A stretch of 64,000 nucleotides of DNA from an uncultured bacterium (GTDB taxonomy: Bacteria; Verrucomicrobiota; Lentisphaeria; Victivallales; UBA1829). Location: positions 120,054-184,053 of the forward strand of contig CACZEK010000010.1 in assembly GCA_902780135.1 (NCBI GenBank). Reading direction: 5' to 3'. Both the position numbers and the translations under genes were made by a program. Positions within the stretch are counted from its first letter, which is position 1; the number at the start of each line of letters is the position of its first letter. Below, one piece after another: positions 35,512 to 44,207 of the stretch. The notes under the pieces were generated by a model. That model searched no databases. It was not told the DNA's origin and saw nothing but the letters and a program-made list of their open reading frames with translations.

Positions 35512-36924
35512 ATGGCACACGAAACCGCAAACGGCGCCGGAACCGCCGTCAATCCGAACCGCGACCGCATCCCGTACAAGATCTATCTCTCCGAAGATGA
35601 GCTCCCGAAGGCGTGGTACAACGTCCGCGCCGACATGAAAAACAAACCCGCGCCGCTGCTGAATCCGGCGACGAAGCGGCCCGTGACCGCCGAGGAGCTC
35701 GGGCACGTGTTCTGCGACGAGCTTGTGAAACAGGAGCTCGACGACACCACGCCGCTGATCCCGATCCCGGCGGAAGTGTACGATTTCTACAAGATGTACC
35801 GCCCGTCGCCGCTGGTGCGCGCGTACTTCCTCGAAAAAGCCCTGAAGACGCCCGCGAAGATCTACTACAAGTTCGAGGGTAACAACACGTCCGGCAGCCA
35901 CAAGCTGAACTCCGCCATCGCGCAGGCGTACTACGCGAAGAAACAGGGGCTGAAGGGCGTCACGACCGAGACCGGGGCGGGGCAGTGGGGGACGGCGCTC
36001 TCCATGGCGTGCGCCTTCTTCGGGCTCGACTGCCACGTCTACATGGTGAAGTGCTCCTACGAACAGAAGCCGTTCCGCCGCGAGGTCATGCGCACCTACG
36101 GCGCGGACGTCACGCCGTCGCCTTCGACCACGACCGAGGCGGGCCGCCGCATCCTGGAGCAGTTCCCCGGCACCACGGGCAGCCTCGGCTGCGCGATCTC
36201 CGAGGCCGTCGAGGCGGCGGTCACGCACGAAGGCTGCCGCTACGTCCTCGGCTCCGTCCTTTCGCAGGTCCTGCTGCACCAGAGCGTCATCGGCCTGGAG
36301 ACGCAGACCGCGCTCCGCAAATACGGCGTCAAGCCGGACATCATCATCGGCTGCGCCGGCGGCGGGTCCAACCTCGGCGGCCTGATCTCCCCGTTCATGG
36401 GTGAAAAGCTCCGCGGCGAGGCGGACTACCGCATCATCGCGGTCGAACCGGCGTCCTGCCCGAGCCTCACGCGCGGCAGGTTCGCGTACGATTTCTGCGA
36501 CACCGGGAAGATCTGCCCGCTCGCGAAGATGTACACGCTCGGCTGCGGCTTCATCCCGTCCGCCAACCACGCGGGCGGCCTGCGCTACCACGGCATGAGC
36601 TCCATCCTGTCCCAGCTGTACCACGACGGCCTCATGGAAGCCGTCTCCGTGGAGCAGACGTCCGTGTTCGCCGCCGCGAAGACGTTCGCGCGCACCGAAG
36701 GCATCCTGCCCGCGCCGGAGAGCAGCCACGCGATCCGTGCCGCGATCGACGAGGCGGAGAAATGCCGCGAGACCGGCGAGGCGAAGACCATCGTGTTCGG
36801 GCTGACCGGGACCGGGTATTTCGACATGGTCGCGTACCAGAAGTTCAACGACGGCGAGATGGGCGACTACATCCCGACCGACGCCGAACTCGAAAAGAGC
36901 TTCGCCACGCTGCCGGAGATGTGA
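35512..36924 (+). CDS. trpB: tryptophan synthase beta chain-like protein, TrpB2 type
   Basis: PLP enzyme of 470 residues, longer than TrpB1 (about 400) and of the TrpB2 type. The PLP lysine is K131 in GSHKLNSA; TETGAGQWG and GCAGGGSNLGG (phosphate loop) are intact. It condenses indole with serine. No trpA or other trp gene is near, which is common for TrpB2, often thought to salvage indole. CAGGAG precedes the ATG. I see no promoter in the 56 bp between the upstream terminator and the gene, so read-through or an atypical promoter is needed. Confidence 0.93.
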   Translation: MAHETANGAGTAVNPNRDRIPYKIYLSEDELPKAWYNVRADMKNKPAPLLNPATKRPVTAEELGHVFCDELVKQELDDTTPLIPIPAEVYDFYKMYRPSPLVRAYFLEKALKTPAKIYYKFEGNNTSGSHKLNSAIAQAYYAKKQGLKGVTTETGAGQWGTALSMACAFFGLDCHVYMVKCSYEQKPFRREVMRTYGADVTPSPSTTTEAGRRILEQFPGTTGSLGCAISEAVEAAVTHEGCRYVLGSVLSQVLLHQSVIGLETQTALRKYGVKPDIIIGCAGGGSNLGGLISPFMGEKLRGEADYRIIAVEPASCPSLTRGRFAYDFCDTGKICPLAKMYTLGCGFIPSANHAGGLRYHGMSSILSQLYHDGLMEAVSVEQTSVFAAAKTFARTEGILPAPESSHAIRAAIDEAEKCRETGEAKTIVFGLTGTGYFDMVAYQKFNDGEMGDYIPTDAELEKSFATLPEM

Positions 36925-36966
36925 CGCCGCGGGCGTCGCCGAAACCGTTTCAGCCGGCAAACGATA

Positions 36967-37002
36967 AGCCGGGCCCGGAATCAAATCCGAACCCGGCTTT
37001 TT
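36967..37002 (+). terminator. terminator of trpB
   Basis: Stem AGCCGGG (36967-36973) with CCCGGCT (36992-36998), inner CCGGA/TCCG pairing, then five T. Confidence 0.85.
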
Positions 37003-37021
37003 CCGCGTTTCCGTTTCCCGG

Positions 37022-40000
37022 TTACACGCCGAAATGCTTCAGCTCGCTCATAAGCTCCTGTATTTTCAGCGGCTTTGCGATGTGTCCGTCCATGCCCGCC
37101 TTCAATGACTTTTCCCGGTCTTCCTCGAAGGCGTTGGCGGAGAACGCGAATATCTTCAGCTTGTCTCCGCCGGGGAGCTTCCGGATGATGGACGTCGCCT
37201 CGTATCCGTTCATGACCGGCATCTGGACGTCCATCAGGACGAAATCGTATTTGCCGATCCCGTTTTCACGGATCATGTCGACGGCAAGCTGTCCGTTCAG
37301 CGCGGTGTCGACGGCCATGCCCTGCTGCTGAAGCTGCAGCACTCCGATCTTGAGGTTGAGTTCGTTGTCGTCGACCAGCAGGACCTTTTTGCCGTTCAGC
37401 GAGACGGTCTGTTCTTCCTCGTCTTCCTGGGCGGGATCGGCTTTTCCGCAGAACTGCAGAAGCACTCTGTGCAGGTCGGACGGGAAGACCGGTTTCGAGA
37501 TGAATCCGGTAACGCCCGCATCCCGCGCCTCGTCCTCGACCTCGCCCCAGTCGTAGGCGGTCGTGATGATGATGGCGGCGTCTTTTCCGGCGACCTTGCG
37601 GATGCGGCGGACCGTTTCGATCCCGTTCAGATCCGGCATCTGCAGGTCCACGATATAGATTTTGAAAAGATCCTTGTGGCGCAGGGATTCCTCCGTGCGG
37701 ATGACGGCTTCCTTGCCGGACACGCACCATTCGCTGCGCATTCCGGCATTGCGGAGCATGTCCGCGACGCTCTGGCACGAATTGACGTCGTCGTCCACGA
37801 CCAGGCCGCGCATGCCTTTCAGCTCCGAGATCGCGGTATCCGCCGTTTTTCTGTCTGCCAGCCTGAAATCGACCGAAACGACGAACTCGCTCCCTTCGCC
37901 CTTTTTCGAGGTCACGGAGATCCTGCCGCCCATCATCTCCACGATGTTCTTCGTGATCGCCATCCCGAGCCCGGTCCCCTGGATGCCGGAAACCGTGGTG
38001 GTCTCTTCCCGCGTGAACGGGTCGAAGATCGTTTTTGCGAAATCCTCGCTCATGCCGATGCCGTTGTCCCTGCACCGGAACTCGAAGGAACCGTAGCCCT
38101 TGCTCCGGGCGGGCTTCTGCTCGATCCGCAGCGAAACGGTCCCGCCCGGATGCGTGTACTTGATGGCGTTGGAGATCAGGTTGAGCAGCACCTGGTTGAG
38201 GTGCAGTTTGTCGCAGTACACGAGCTCGTTCCGGACATCCACCGTGTCGATGTGGAAATTGAGCTGTTTCGCCCGGACGTCCGCATGGACGATCTCCCGG
38301 AGCACATGCAGGATGTCCGCCAGGGACTCCACTTTCTCGTTCAGGGTCATCTTGCCGGATTCGATGCGGCTCATGTCCAGGACGTCGTTGATCAGCGAGA
38401 GAAGATGCTCCGAGGAGCGCGCGATGGTCGACAGGTATTCCTGGACGCGTTCCCTGTCGTCGAGGTGGCTTGCGGCGAGGCCCGTGAATCCGATGATCGC
38501 GTTCATCGGGGTCCGGATGTCGTGGGACATGTTGCTCAGGAAGGTCGTTTTCGCGCGGTTTGCGGCCTGCGCCATCTGCAAAGCGTCTTCGAGCTGCTTC
38601 TGCTTCTTTTCGAGCTGTTCGCGCAGTTCGGTCTCCTGCTGTTTCTGTCGTTCGATGATTTCGGAGTGCTCCATCAGTTTCCGGTTCATCCCCGCCAGTC
38701 TCCGGTTGCTGAACCGCACGCCGACCAGGGCCGTGGCAAGCGCGACCAGGATCGCGACCGCGAGGATCGTCAGCCGAATATGCTCCCGGAGAAAATCCCG
38801 AATGGAATACGTGTATATCTTTCCCACGAAGGAATACGATGTCTTGTTGACGAAATCGGGGTCGATCATGGTCAGCCCGCGGTCCATCAGCAGCATGAGC
38901 CCGATGTTGTCATCCGCGAACGCCATGCGGAAGGTGAAGCCGTTCCTGGCGCGCTCCGTCTTGATCGAATGGTACTTGACCGGCTTCAGCAGCGCTTCCG
39001 TCCTGAGACCGTTCAGGAAGGTCCCGTCCGACGTCCCGTCCAGCAGTCCGTCGAGGCATCCCCGGATATCGTCGTAGAACACGATCTCCGCGTCCGGGTA
39101 GGCGTCCATGGAGTAGTAATACTGCATCATGTTGCTCTTGTTGACGCCGATCCGGTGCGCCTTGCCATCCTCGAAATCGTTCCGATACGCAAGATCGCTC
39201 GTAAGCGTCGCCAGGATCTTGCCGCCCATAATGGCATAATCCTTTTTGACCGAACTGCTGATGTAGGCGGGGAACATCAGGTCGATCTCCCCGGATTCGA
39301 CCGCCCTGTATCCCGCTTCCTGATCGTCATAGCAGATGAATTCCACCTTCATGTTTTTCTGGAGGTTCAGGCCTTTGACGATTTCCCTGACCGCTTCGAT
39401 GCCTGCGCCGATCGGATTGCCGTCCTTGTCCTTTGTGGAAAAGGGAAGATAATTGTCGAAGAACCCGACGCGCAGCACTTTGTGGTCCGCGATCCAGTTT
39501 TTCTCCTCGACCGTCAGGTTGTGGCTCAGGACCGTATCGGAGAAATACCGTTCTTCCAGCCGCGAGAAATAATAAAGGTCGTTTTTGAGCGCCTTGTCCA
39601 TCGCGGAGTTGATGTCGTCGATCAGATCGGGCCTGTCTTTGTTCGCGACAAGATAATAGGCGGACGAACCGATCCTTTCAATCGCCGAGAGGTTGCGTTT
39701 CGCCTGCATGCTGACTTCCAGGTCGAGGTCGATCTTCCCGGCGTACAGGTCGGCTTCTTTTTTCGGGATGGAATCGTATTCGATGATATTGAATTCCACA
39801 TTCTTTTTTTTGCACCACTGTCTCAGGAGCTCGGTCACGATCGTGCCGCTCGTGGAGCCGACCGTCTTGCCGTTCATGGACGCATAATCGCCGGGAGTGA
39901 TGGAGGCGTTTTCATCCAGAGCGTACAGATAGTAGTATTCGTTCCCCATCGGGTCGTCCGGGAACAGGATCTCCTTTGCACGCTCCTCCGTGTAGCTGAT

Positions 40001-40321
40001 GTCGTAGAAGAGATCGACTTCCCCCGAAAGAAGCTTGTTCAGGCAGTCGGAAAAACTGTCGCAGGGAATATACTCGATATACCACCCGGCGTAGGTGCCG
40101 ATCATCTGAATGTAGTCATACGCATAACCGGATACCGGATTGTTGTTCTCGTCCACAACCAGCAGCCTTTCAAAATGCGCATAGGGGATCCGGACGACTT
40201 TCCGCGTGGTTTTGTCCGTGCCGGAAAGCGTTCCCGCGGCAAGCAGGAACAGCATGCAGAGCAGCGTGACGGCCCGGTGAAAACGAATTCCGGATAAATC
40301 CAAATGAATCGATCTTGTCAT
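37022..40321 (-). CDS. hybrid histidine kinase with two periplasmic SBP3 sensor domains
   Basis: EvgS/BvgS-like membrane kinase (1099 aa). Order: signal/TM about 16-32; SBP_bac_3 domain 1 (43-265); SBP_bac_3 domain 2 (280-500); TM about 517-537; coiled coil (545-590); HisKA with phospho-acceptor H600 in SNMSHDIRTPMNA; HATPase with N714/N718, DNGIGM (752 on) and GTGLGM (782 on); receiver 1 (about 838-955, D892, K943); receiver 2 (about 978-1099, D1031, K1083). There is no C-terminal HPt domain and no separate response regulator nearby. The gene is somewhat more A/T-rich than its neighbours. Ligand unknown; SBP3 domains bind amino acids or similar small solutes. Confidence 0.94.
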   Translation of the reverse strand: MTRSIHLDLSGIRFHRAVTLLCMLFLLAAGTLSGTDKTTRKVVRIPYAHFERLLVVDENNNPVSGYAYDYIQMIGTYAGWYIEYIPCDSFSDCLNKLLSGEVDLFYDISYTEERAKEILFPDDPMGNEYYYLYALDENASITPGDYASMNGKTVGSTSGTIVTELLRQWCKKKNVEFNIIEYDSIPKKEADLYAGKIDLDLEVSMQAKRNLSAIERIGSSAYYLVANKDRPDLIDDINSAMDKALKNDLYYFSRLEERYFSDTVLSHNLTVEEKNWIADHKVLRVGFFDNYLPFSTKDKDGNPIGAGIEAVREIVKGLNLQKNMKVEFICYDDQEAGYRAVESGEIDLMFPAYISSSVKKDYAIMGGKILATLTSDLAYRNDFEDGKAHRIGVNKSNMMQYYYSMDAYPDAEIVFYDDIRGCLDGLLDGTSDGTFLNGLRTEALLKPVKYHSIKTERARNGFTFRMAFADDNIGLMLLMDRGLTMIDPDFVNKTSYSFVGKIYTYSIRDFLREHIRLTILAVAILVALATALVGVRFSNRRLAGMNRKLMEHSEIIERQKQQETELREQLEKKQKQLEDALQMAQAANRAKTTFLSNMSHDIRTPMNAIIGFTGLAASHLDDRERVQEYLSTIARSSEHLLSLINDVLDMSRIESGKMTLNEKVESLADILHVLREIVHADVRAKQLNFHIDTVDVRNELVYCDKLHLNQVLLNLISNAIKYTHPGGTVSLRIEQKPARSKGYGSFEFRCRDNGIGMSEDFAKTIFDPFTREETTTVSGIQGTGLGMAITKNIVEMMGGRISVTSKKGEGSEFVVSVDFRLADRKTADTAISELKGMRGLVVDDDVNSCQSVADMLRNAGMRSEWCVSGKEAVIRTEESLRHKDLFKIYIVDLQMPDLNGIETVRRIRKVAGKDAAIIITTAYDWGEVEDEARDAGVTGFISKPVFPSDLHRVLLQFCGKADPAQEDEEEQTVSLNGKKVLLVDDNELNLKIGVLQLQQQGMAVDTALNGQLAVDMIRENGIGKYDFVLMDVQMPVMNGYEATSIIRKLPGGDKLKIFAFSANAFEEDREKSLKAGMDGHIAKPLKIQELMSELKHFGV

Positions 40322-40376
40322 TTTCGGTTCGATCGGAGCGGTCTCTGTGGTGTGATTTGCTTGAACTATCTAAAAT

Positions 40377-40405
40377 ACAATAGCAGACTTTACCGGAATT
40401 GTCAA
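40377..40405 (-). promoter_or_regulatory. promoter of the hybrid kinase gene
   Basis: Minus strand: TTGACA (40405-40400), 17 bp, TATTGT (40382-40377). Confidence 0.8.
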
Positions 40406-40482
40406 GTATAAGACTGAAAAAAAACAAAAACTTATAAAAAAACGTTTTTTTTGAGGAGACGCAGGCACGGGGCGAATAGAAC

Positions 40483-40518
40483 AAAAAAACGCCCGCGGAA
40501 GTTTCGGCTTTCGCGGGC
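40483..40518 (-). terminator. terminator of the efflux operon
   Basis: Stem GCCCGCG (40491-40497) with CGCGGGC (40512-40518), followed on the minus strand by seven T (40489-40483). Confidence 0.9.
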
Positions 40519-40554
40519 TTATTGTCTGTTCCTGCAACGGAATGCTTGATTCGC

Positions 40555-41916
40555 TTATTCGTAGCGGAGCGCTTCGATCGGGTCGAGCCGGGAGGCTTTC
40601 CAGGCGGGGTAGAACCCGAAGAGGATGCCGACCGTGGCGGAGACGATGACCGCCGCGACGATCGCCTGCGGGCTGGCTTCGATGGGCCAGCCGAGGACGG
40701 TCGCGATCATGAGGGACATGCCGTGTCCGAGCAGGATGCCCATGATGCCGCCGGAGATGCAGAGCACGACGGATTCGATGAGGAACTGCCGGAGGATGTC
40801 GCGGGAGCGCGCGCCGACCGCCATGCGGAGGCCGATCTCGCGGGTGCGTTCCGTGACGGACACGAGCATGATGTTCATGATGCCGACGCCGCCGACGACG
40901 AGGGAGATCAGAGCGACGCCGAGGAGCAGGTTGGTCATGAGCGTGGAGGTCTGGTTCAGCATGGACATGAATTCTGCGGAGTTGCGGACGGTGAAGTCGT
41001 CGTCCTGCTCGATGCCGAGGTTGTGGCGCTTGCGGAGGAGGTCGGAGACTTCCTGCACCGCCTGTTCGTTCTTCTCGATGGACGAGGCGGTGACGATGAT
41101 CTGGTCCAGCTGGGTGAAGCGGCTGTAGAACAGCTTGTCCTTCGTGATGCTGTTGTCCTGGTCGGGGTAGAGCGCGCGGCCGCTGACGGCGAAGCGTTCG
41201 CCGGGGGAATCCGAGACGGAGCTGGAGGTGTTGGACGCGGTCCCGGTCTTGAGTCCGGTTACGCGCATGCGCATGGTGGTCCACGGGGTCAGGACCACGT
41301 CGTCCTCGTCCGAGCCCATCATGTTCGCGCCCTTGGTCTTCAGGACGCCGACGACGGTGAAGGTGACGTCGCCGATGCGGAGCTCGCAGTCGAGGGGGGA
41401 CATGCCGTTGAAGACTTCCTTCACGATGGTGGTGCCGACGACGCAGACGCGGGCGTTGGTGTCGACTTCCTCGTTGGTGAAGAGGCGGCCTTCCTCGATG
41501 TCCCAGTTGCGGATCTCGAAGTAGGCGGGGGCGACGCCGAACATGTTGCTGGGCACCCAGTTCACGTTGCCGAAGATGACCTGCACGTTGCCGCCGCGGA
41601 CGACTGGCGAATAGAGCACGACGCTGGGGCAGTATTCGCCGATGGCGTCGGCGTCGGCGGGGACGAGCGAGACGGCCGCGCCCGCGCCCTGGCGCGCACC
41701 GCCGGGCCCCATCATGCTGCCGGGCATGACCATGATGGAGTTCGCGCCCATGTTTTCGAGGGAGGTCTGGATGGCGCTCTTGGAGCCGTTGCCGATCTCC
41801 ATCATGGTGATGACGGCGGCGATGCCGATGATGATGCCGAGGGTGGTGAGGAGCGTGCGCGTGGGGTTGCGGCGCAGGGATTTGAGGGAGGTGAGAACGG
41901 TGGAAACAATACGCAT
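40555..41916 (-). CDS. macB: MacB-type ABC transporter permease
   Basis: MacB/LolCE-type permease (453 aa): N-terminal TM in NPTRTLLTTLGIIIGIAAVITMMEIG, a large periplasmic domain (about 50-320), and three C-terminal TM segments with the typical GIMNIMLVSVTERTREIGLRMAVGAR. In E. coli MacB the ATPase is fused; here it is a separate gene upstream. I prefer ATG 41916, correctly spaced from AGGAGG; the ATG at 41922 overlaps the upstream stop but is only 1 nt from that site. Works with the MacA and TolC homologues of the same operon. Confidence 0.93.
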   Translation of the reverse strand: MRIVSTVLTSLKSLRRNPTRTLLTTLGIIIGIAAVITMMEIGNGSKSAIQTSLENMGANSIMVMPGSMMGPGGARQGAGAAVSLVPADADAIGEYCPSVVLYSPVVRGGNVQVIFGNVNWVPSNMFGVAPAYFEIRNWDIEEGRLFTNEEVDTNARVCVVGTTIVKEVFNGMSPLDCELRIGDVTFTVVGVLKTKGANMMGSDEDDVVLTPWTTMRMRVTGLKTGTASNTSSSVSDSPGERFAVSGRALYPDQDNSITKDKLFYSRFTQLDQIIVTASSIEKNEQAVQEVSDLLRKRHNLGIEQDDDFTVRNSAEFMSMLNQTSTLMTNLLLGVALISLVVGGVGIMNIMLVSVTERTREIGLRMAVGARSRDILRQFLIESVVLCISGGIMGILLGHGMSLMIATVLGWPIEASPQAIVAAVIVSATVGILFGFYPAWKASRLDPIEALRYE

Positions 41917-41918
41917 GG

Positions 41919-42638
41919 TCATGCCTCCTTCTCTGCCGCGGAAACGGCGCGTTTCGGGTCGTCCACGATGCGTCCGTCCTTCAGCATGATCGTGCGCTTG
42001 GCGCAGTCCGCGATCTCGGTGGAGTGCGTCACCAGGATGACCGTGATGCCGGAGGCGTTGAGCTCGGAGAACATGTTCATGACTTCGACGCTGGTCTTCG
42101 AGTCGAGGTTGCCGGTGGGTTCGTCGGCGAACAGGACCGGCGGGCGGTTGATGAGGGCGCGCGCGATGGCGACGCGCTGCTGCTGGCCGCCGGAGAGCTG
42201 GGACGGGAAGTGGTCGATGCGTTCGCCGAGCCCGACCTGCTTCAGCGCCTCGATGCCGCGGCGGCGGGCTTCGGAGGAGGAGAGTCCCTGCGCCGTGTAG
42301 TTGAGCGGCATGATGACGTTGTCGAGCGCGCTGGTGCGCGGGAGCAGGTTGAAGCTCTGGAACACGAACCCGATCTTCTTGTTGCGGATCTTCGCGCGGC
42401 GGTCGCCGGAAATGCGCCCGACTTCCTCGCCGTCGAAGAAATAGTCGCCTTCGGTCTGGCGGTCCAGGCAGCCGAGGATGTTCATGAGGGTGCTTTTCCC
42501 GGACCCGGACGCGCCCATGAGGGCGACGTATTCGCCTTTGCCGATCTCGAGCGAGATGCCCTTCAGGACGGGCACGGAGATCTCGCCGAGGAAATACGTC
42601 TTGCCGATGTTGACGAGTTTGATGAGTTCTTGAGACAT
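41919..42638 (-). CDS. MacB-type ABC transporter ATPase
   Basis: LolD/MacB-type ATPase (239 aa). Walker A GASGSGKST, signature LSGGQQQRVAIARAL, Walker B LFADEPTGNLDS, switch THSTE. It energises the MacB permease, which acts by mechanotransmission to push substrates through TolC. 16 nt after the MacA gene. Confidence 0.95.
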   Translation of the reverse strand: MSQELIKLVNIGKTYFLGEISVPVLKGISLEIGKGEYVALMGASGSGKSTLMNILGCLDRQTEGDYFFDGEEVGRISGDRRAKIRNKKIGFVFQSFNLLPRTSALDNVIMPLNYTAQGLSSSEARRRGIEALKQVGLGERIDHFPSQLSGGQQQRVAIARALINRPPVLFADEPTGNLDSKTSVEVMNMFSELNASGITVILVTHSTEIADCAKRTIMLKDGRIVDDPKRAVSAAEKEA

Positions 42639-42654
42639 GGACGGGACCTCGCGA

Positions 42655-44151
42655 TCAGTTTCTCGGGGCTCCGGGACGTCCGCCGGGCATGCCGCCCGCG
42701 CCGGGACGTCCGCCCGCGCCGGGAGCCGTGACGGCGCCGGAACCGCCCGCGGCGGCTTCGCGCTGGCTGGCGCGTTCGCGTGCGCCCGCGCTGCCGCGTC
42801 CGGAGAACCTGGGCATTCTGGGCATGAAGGGGTTGTTCTGCATGCCGGATTCGGGGCCTTCGGGTCCGCGCATGGCTGCGGCGGTGTCGATGCCGGTGAT
42901 GATGACGTCGCCTTCCTTCAGGTCGTCGGTGACGATCTCGGCGAGCGTGCCGTTGTTGAGGCCGACTTTGACCTTGACGGGGGAGAGGATGCCTTCGGAT
43001 TTTTCGATCCAGAGGAGGGCTTCTTCAGGCCCCGCCTGAATGGGGTTCGCGAGGGCGGCGGGGTCGATGCTCTCCACGTTCGGGGTGTAGCGGAGGGCGG
43101 AGGCGGGGACGGCGAGGACGCCGCGTTTTGCCTCGCGGATGAACTTGACGTTGGCGGTGAGGTAGGGCTTCAGCATGCCGCTGTCGTTGTCGGTGTTGAC
43201 CTCGACGATGTAGGTGACGACGTTGGAGGAGAGCGTGGCGTTGAGGCGGATGCGGAAGACTTTGCCGTGGAAGGTGACGCCGGGGAAGGCGTCGCAGGAG
43301 AACGTGACGTCCATGCCGGGCGTGATGCTGCCGATGTCGGCTTCGTTCACGGAGACCCACACCTGCATCTTCGCGAAGTCCTTCGCGACGAGGAAGATGC
43401 TGGACGCCGCCTGGTTGGAGACGACGGTCTGGCCGATGCTGACGCGGCGGTCGATCACGACGCCGTCCATCGGGGCGGTGATGGTGCAGTAGTCGAGGTT
43501 GCGTTTCGCGCGGAGCAGGGAGGCTTCGGCGCTGGAGAGGGTGCCCTTCGCGCTGGAGAGGGACGCCTTCGCCTCGGCGAGGGACGCCTTCTTCACGGCG
43601 ATCTCGGCCTGGGCGGTGTTGTAGTCGGACTGGTAGCTGTCGTAGTCGCTCTTGGTCATGGTCTTGGACTGGTACAGGGTCTGCGCGCGGTCCCAGTTCG
43701 CTTTCGCGAGGGCGAGGCGCGTCTCGCTCTGCTTCAGGCTGGCTTCGGCGCTTTCGATGCCCGCTTCCGCCTGGATGATGCCCGCCTTGGCGCGTTCGTG
43801 CGTGGCTTCGGCGTCCTGGAGGTCCGCCTTGTACGGCACGTCGTCGATCTGCGCCAGCACCATGCCGGTCTTCACGCGGGAGCTGAAGTCGACCGGATTG
43901 CCGTCGACGTCCTTGCCGAAGCTCATGATCTTGCCGTTGACCTGCGCGCCGACGTTCACGAGCTCTTCGGGTTCGACGGTGCCGGTGGCGGAGATGGAGC
44001 GGATGACGTCGGTGCGGAGGATCTCTTCGGTCTTGAAGACGACTTTCACGCCTGCCTTGCTTCTGGAATAGCTCCGGAAGACGACCCAGCCGATGGCGGC
44101 CACGCCGAATACGATGATGAGAACGAGAAGGTTTTTCAGGAAGTGTTTCAT
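42655..44151 (-). CDS. macA: MacA-like periplasmic adaptor protein
   Basis: Membrane fusion protein (498 aa): N-terminal TM (about 7-27), lipoyl halves at TVEPEELVNVGAQVNGKI and CTITAPMDGVVIDRRVSIGQTV, a long coiled-coil hairpin between them (about 105-225, Ala/Glu/Lys/Ser-rich), then beta-barrel and membrane-proximal parts. The last 60 residues are an unusual Gly/Pro/Arg/Ala-rich tail (GAGGRPGAGGMPGGRPGA) absent from E. coli MacA. It bridges MacB and the TolC-like channel. Confidence 0.92.
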   Translation of the reverse strand: MKHFLKNLLVLIIVFGVAAIGWVVFRSYSRSKAGVKVVFKTEEILRTDVIRSISATGTVEPEELVNVGAQVNGKIMSFGKDVDGNPVDFSSRVKTGMVLAQIDDVPYKADLQDAEATHERAKAGIIQAEAGIESAEASLKQSETRLALAKANWDRAQTLYQSKTMTKSDYDSYQSDYNTAQAEIAVKKASLAEAKASLSSAKGTLSSAEASLLRAKRNLDYCTITAPMDGVVIDRRVSIGQTVVSNQAASSIFLVAKDFAKMQVWVSVNEADIGSITPGMDVTFSCDAFPGVTFHGKVFRIRLNATLSSNVVTYIVEVNTDNDSGMLKPYLTANVKFIREAKRGVLAVPASALRYTPNVESIDPAALANPIQAGPEEALLWIEKSEGILSPVKVKVGLNNGTLAEIVTDDLKEGDVIITGIDTAAAMRGPEGPESGMQNNPFMPRMPRFSGRGSAGARERASQREAAAGGSGAVTAPGAGGRPGAGGMPGGRPGAPRN

Positions 44152-44207
44152 GGAAAAACGGCCTTTATATTATGTTTTGATTATGTTTCGGTTTGAGGAT
44201 GGGCCTG

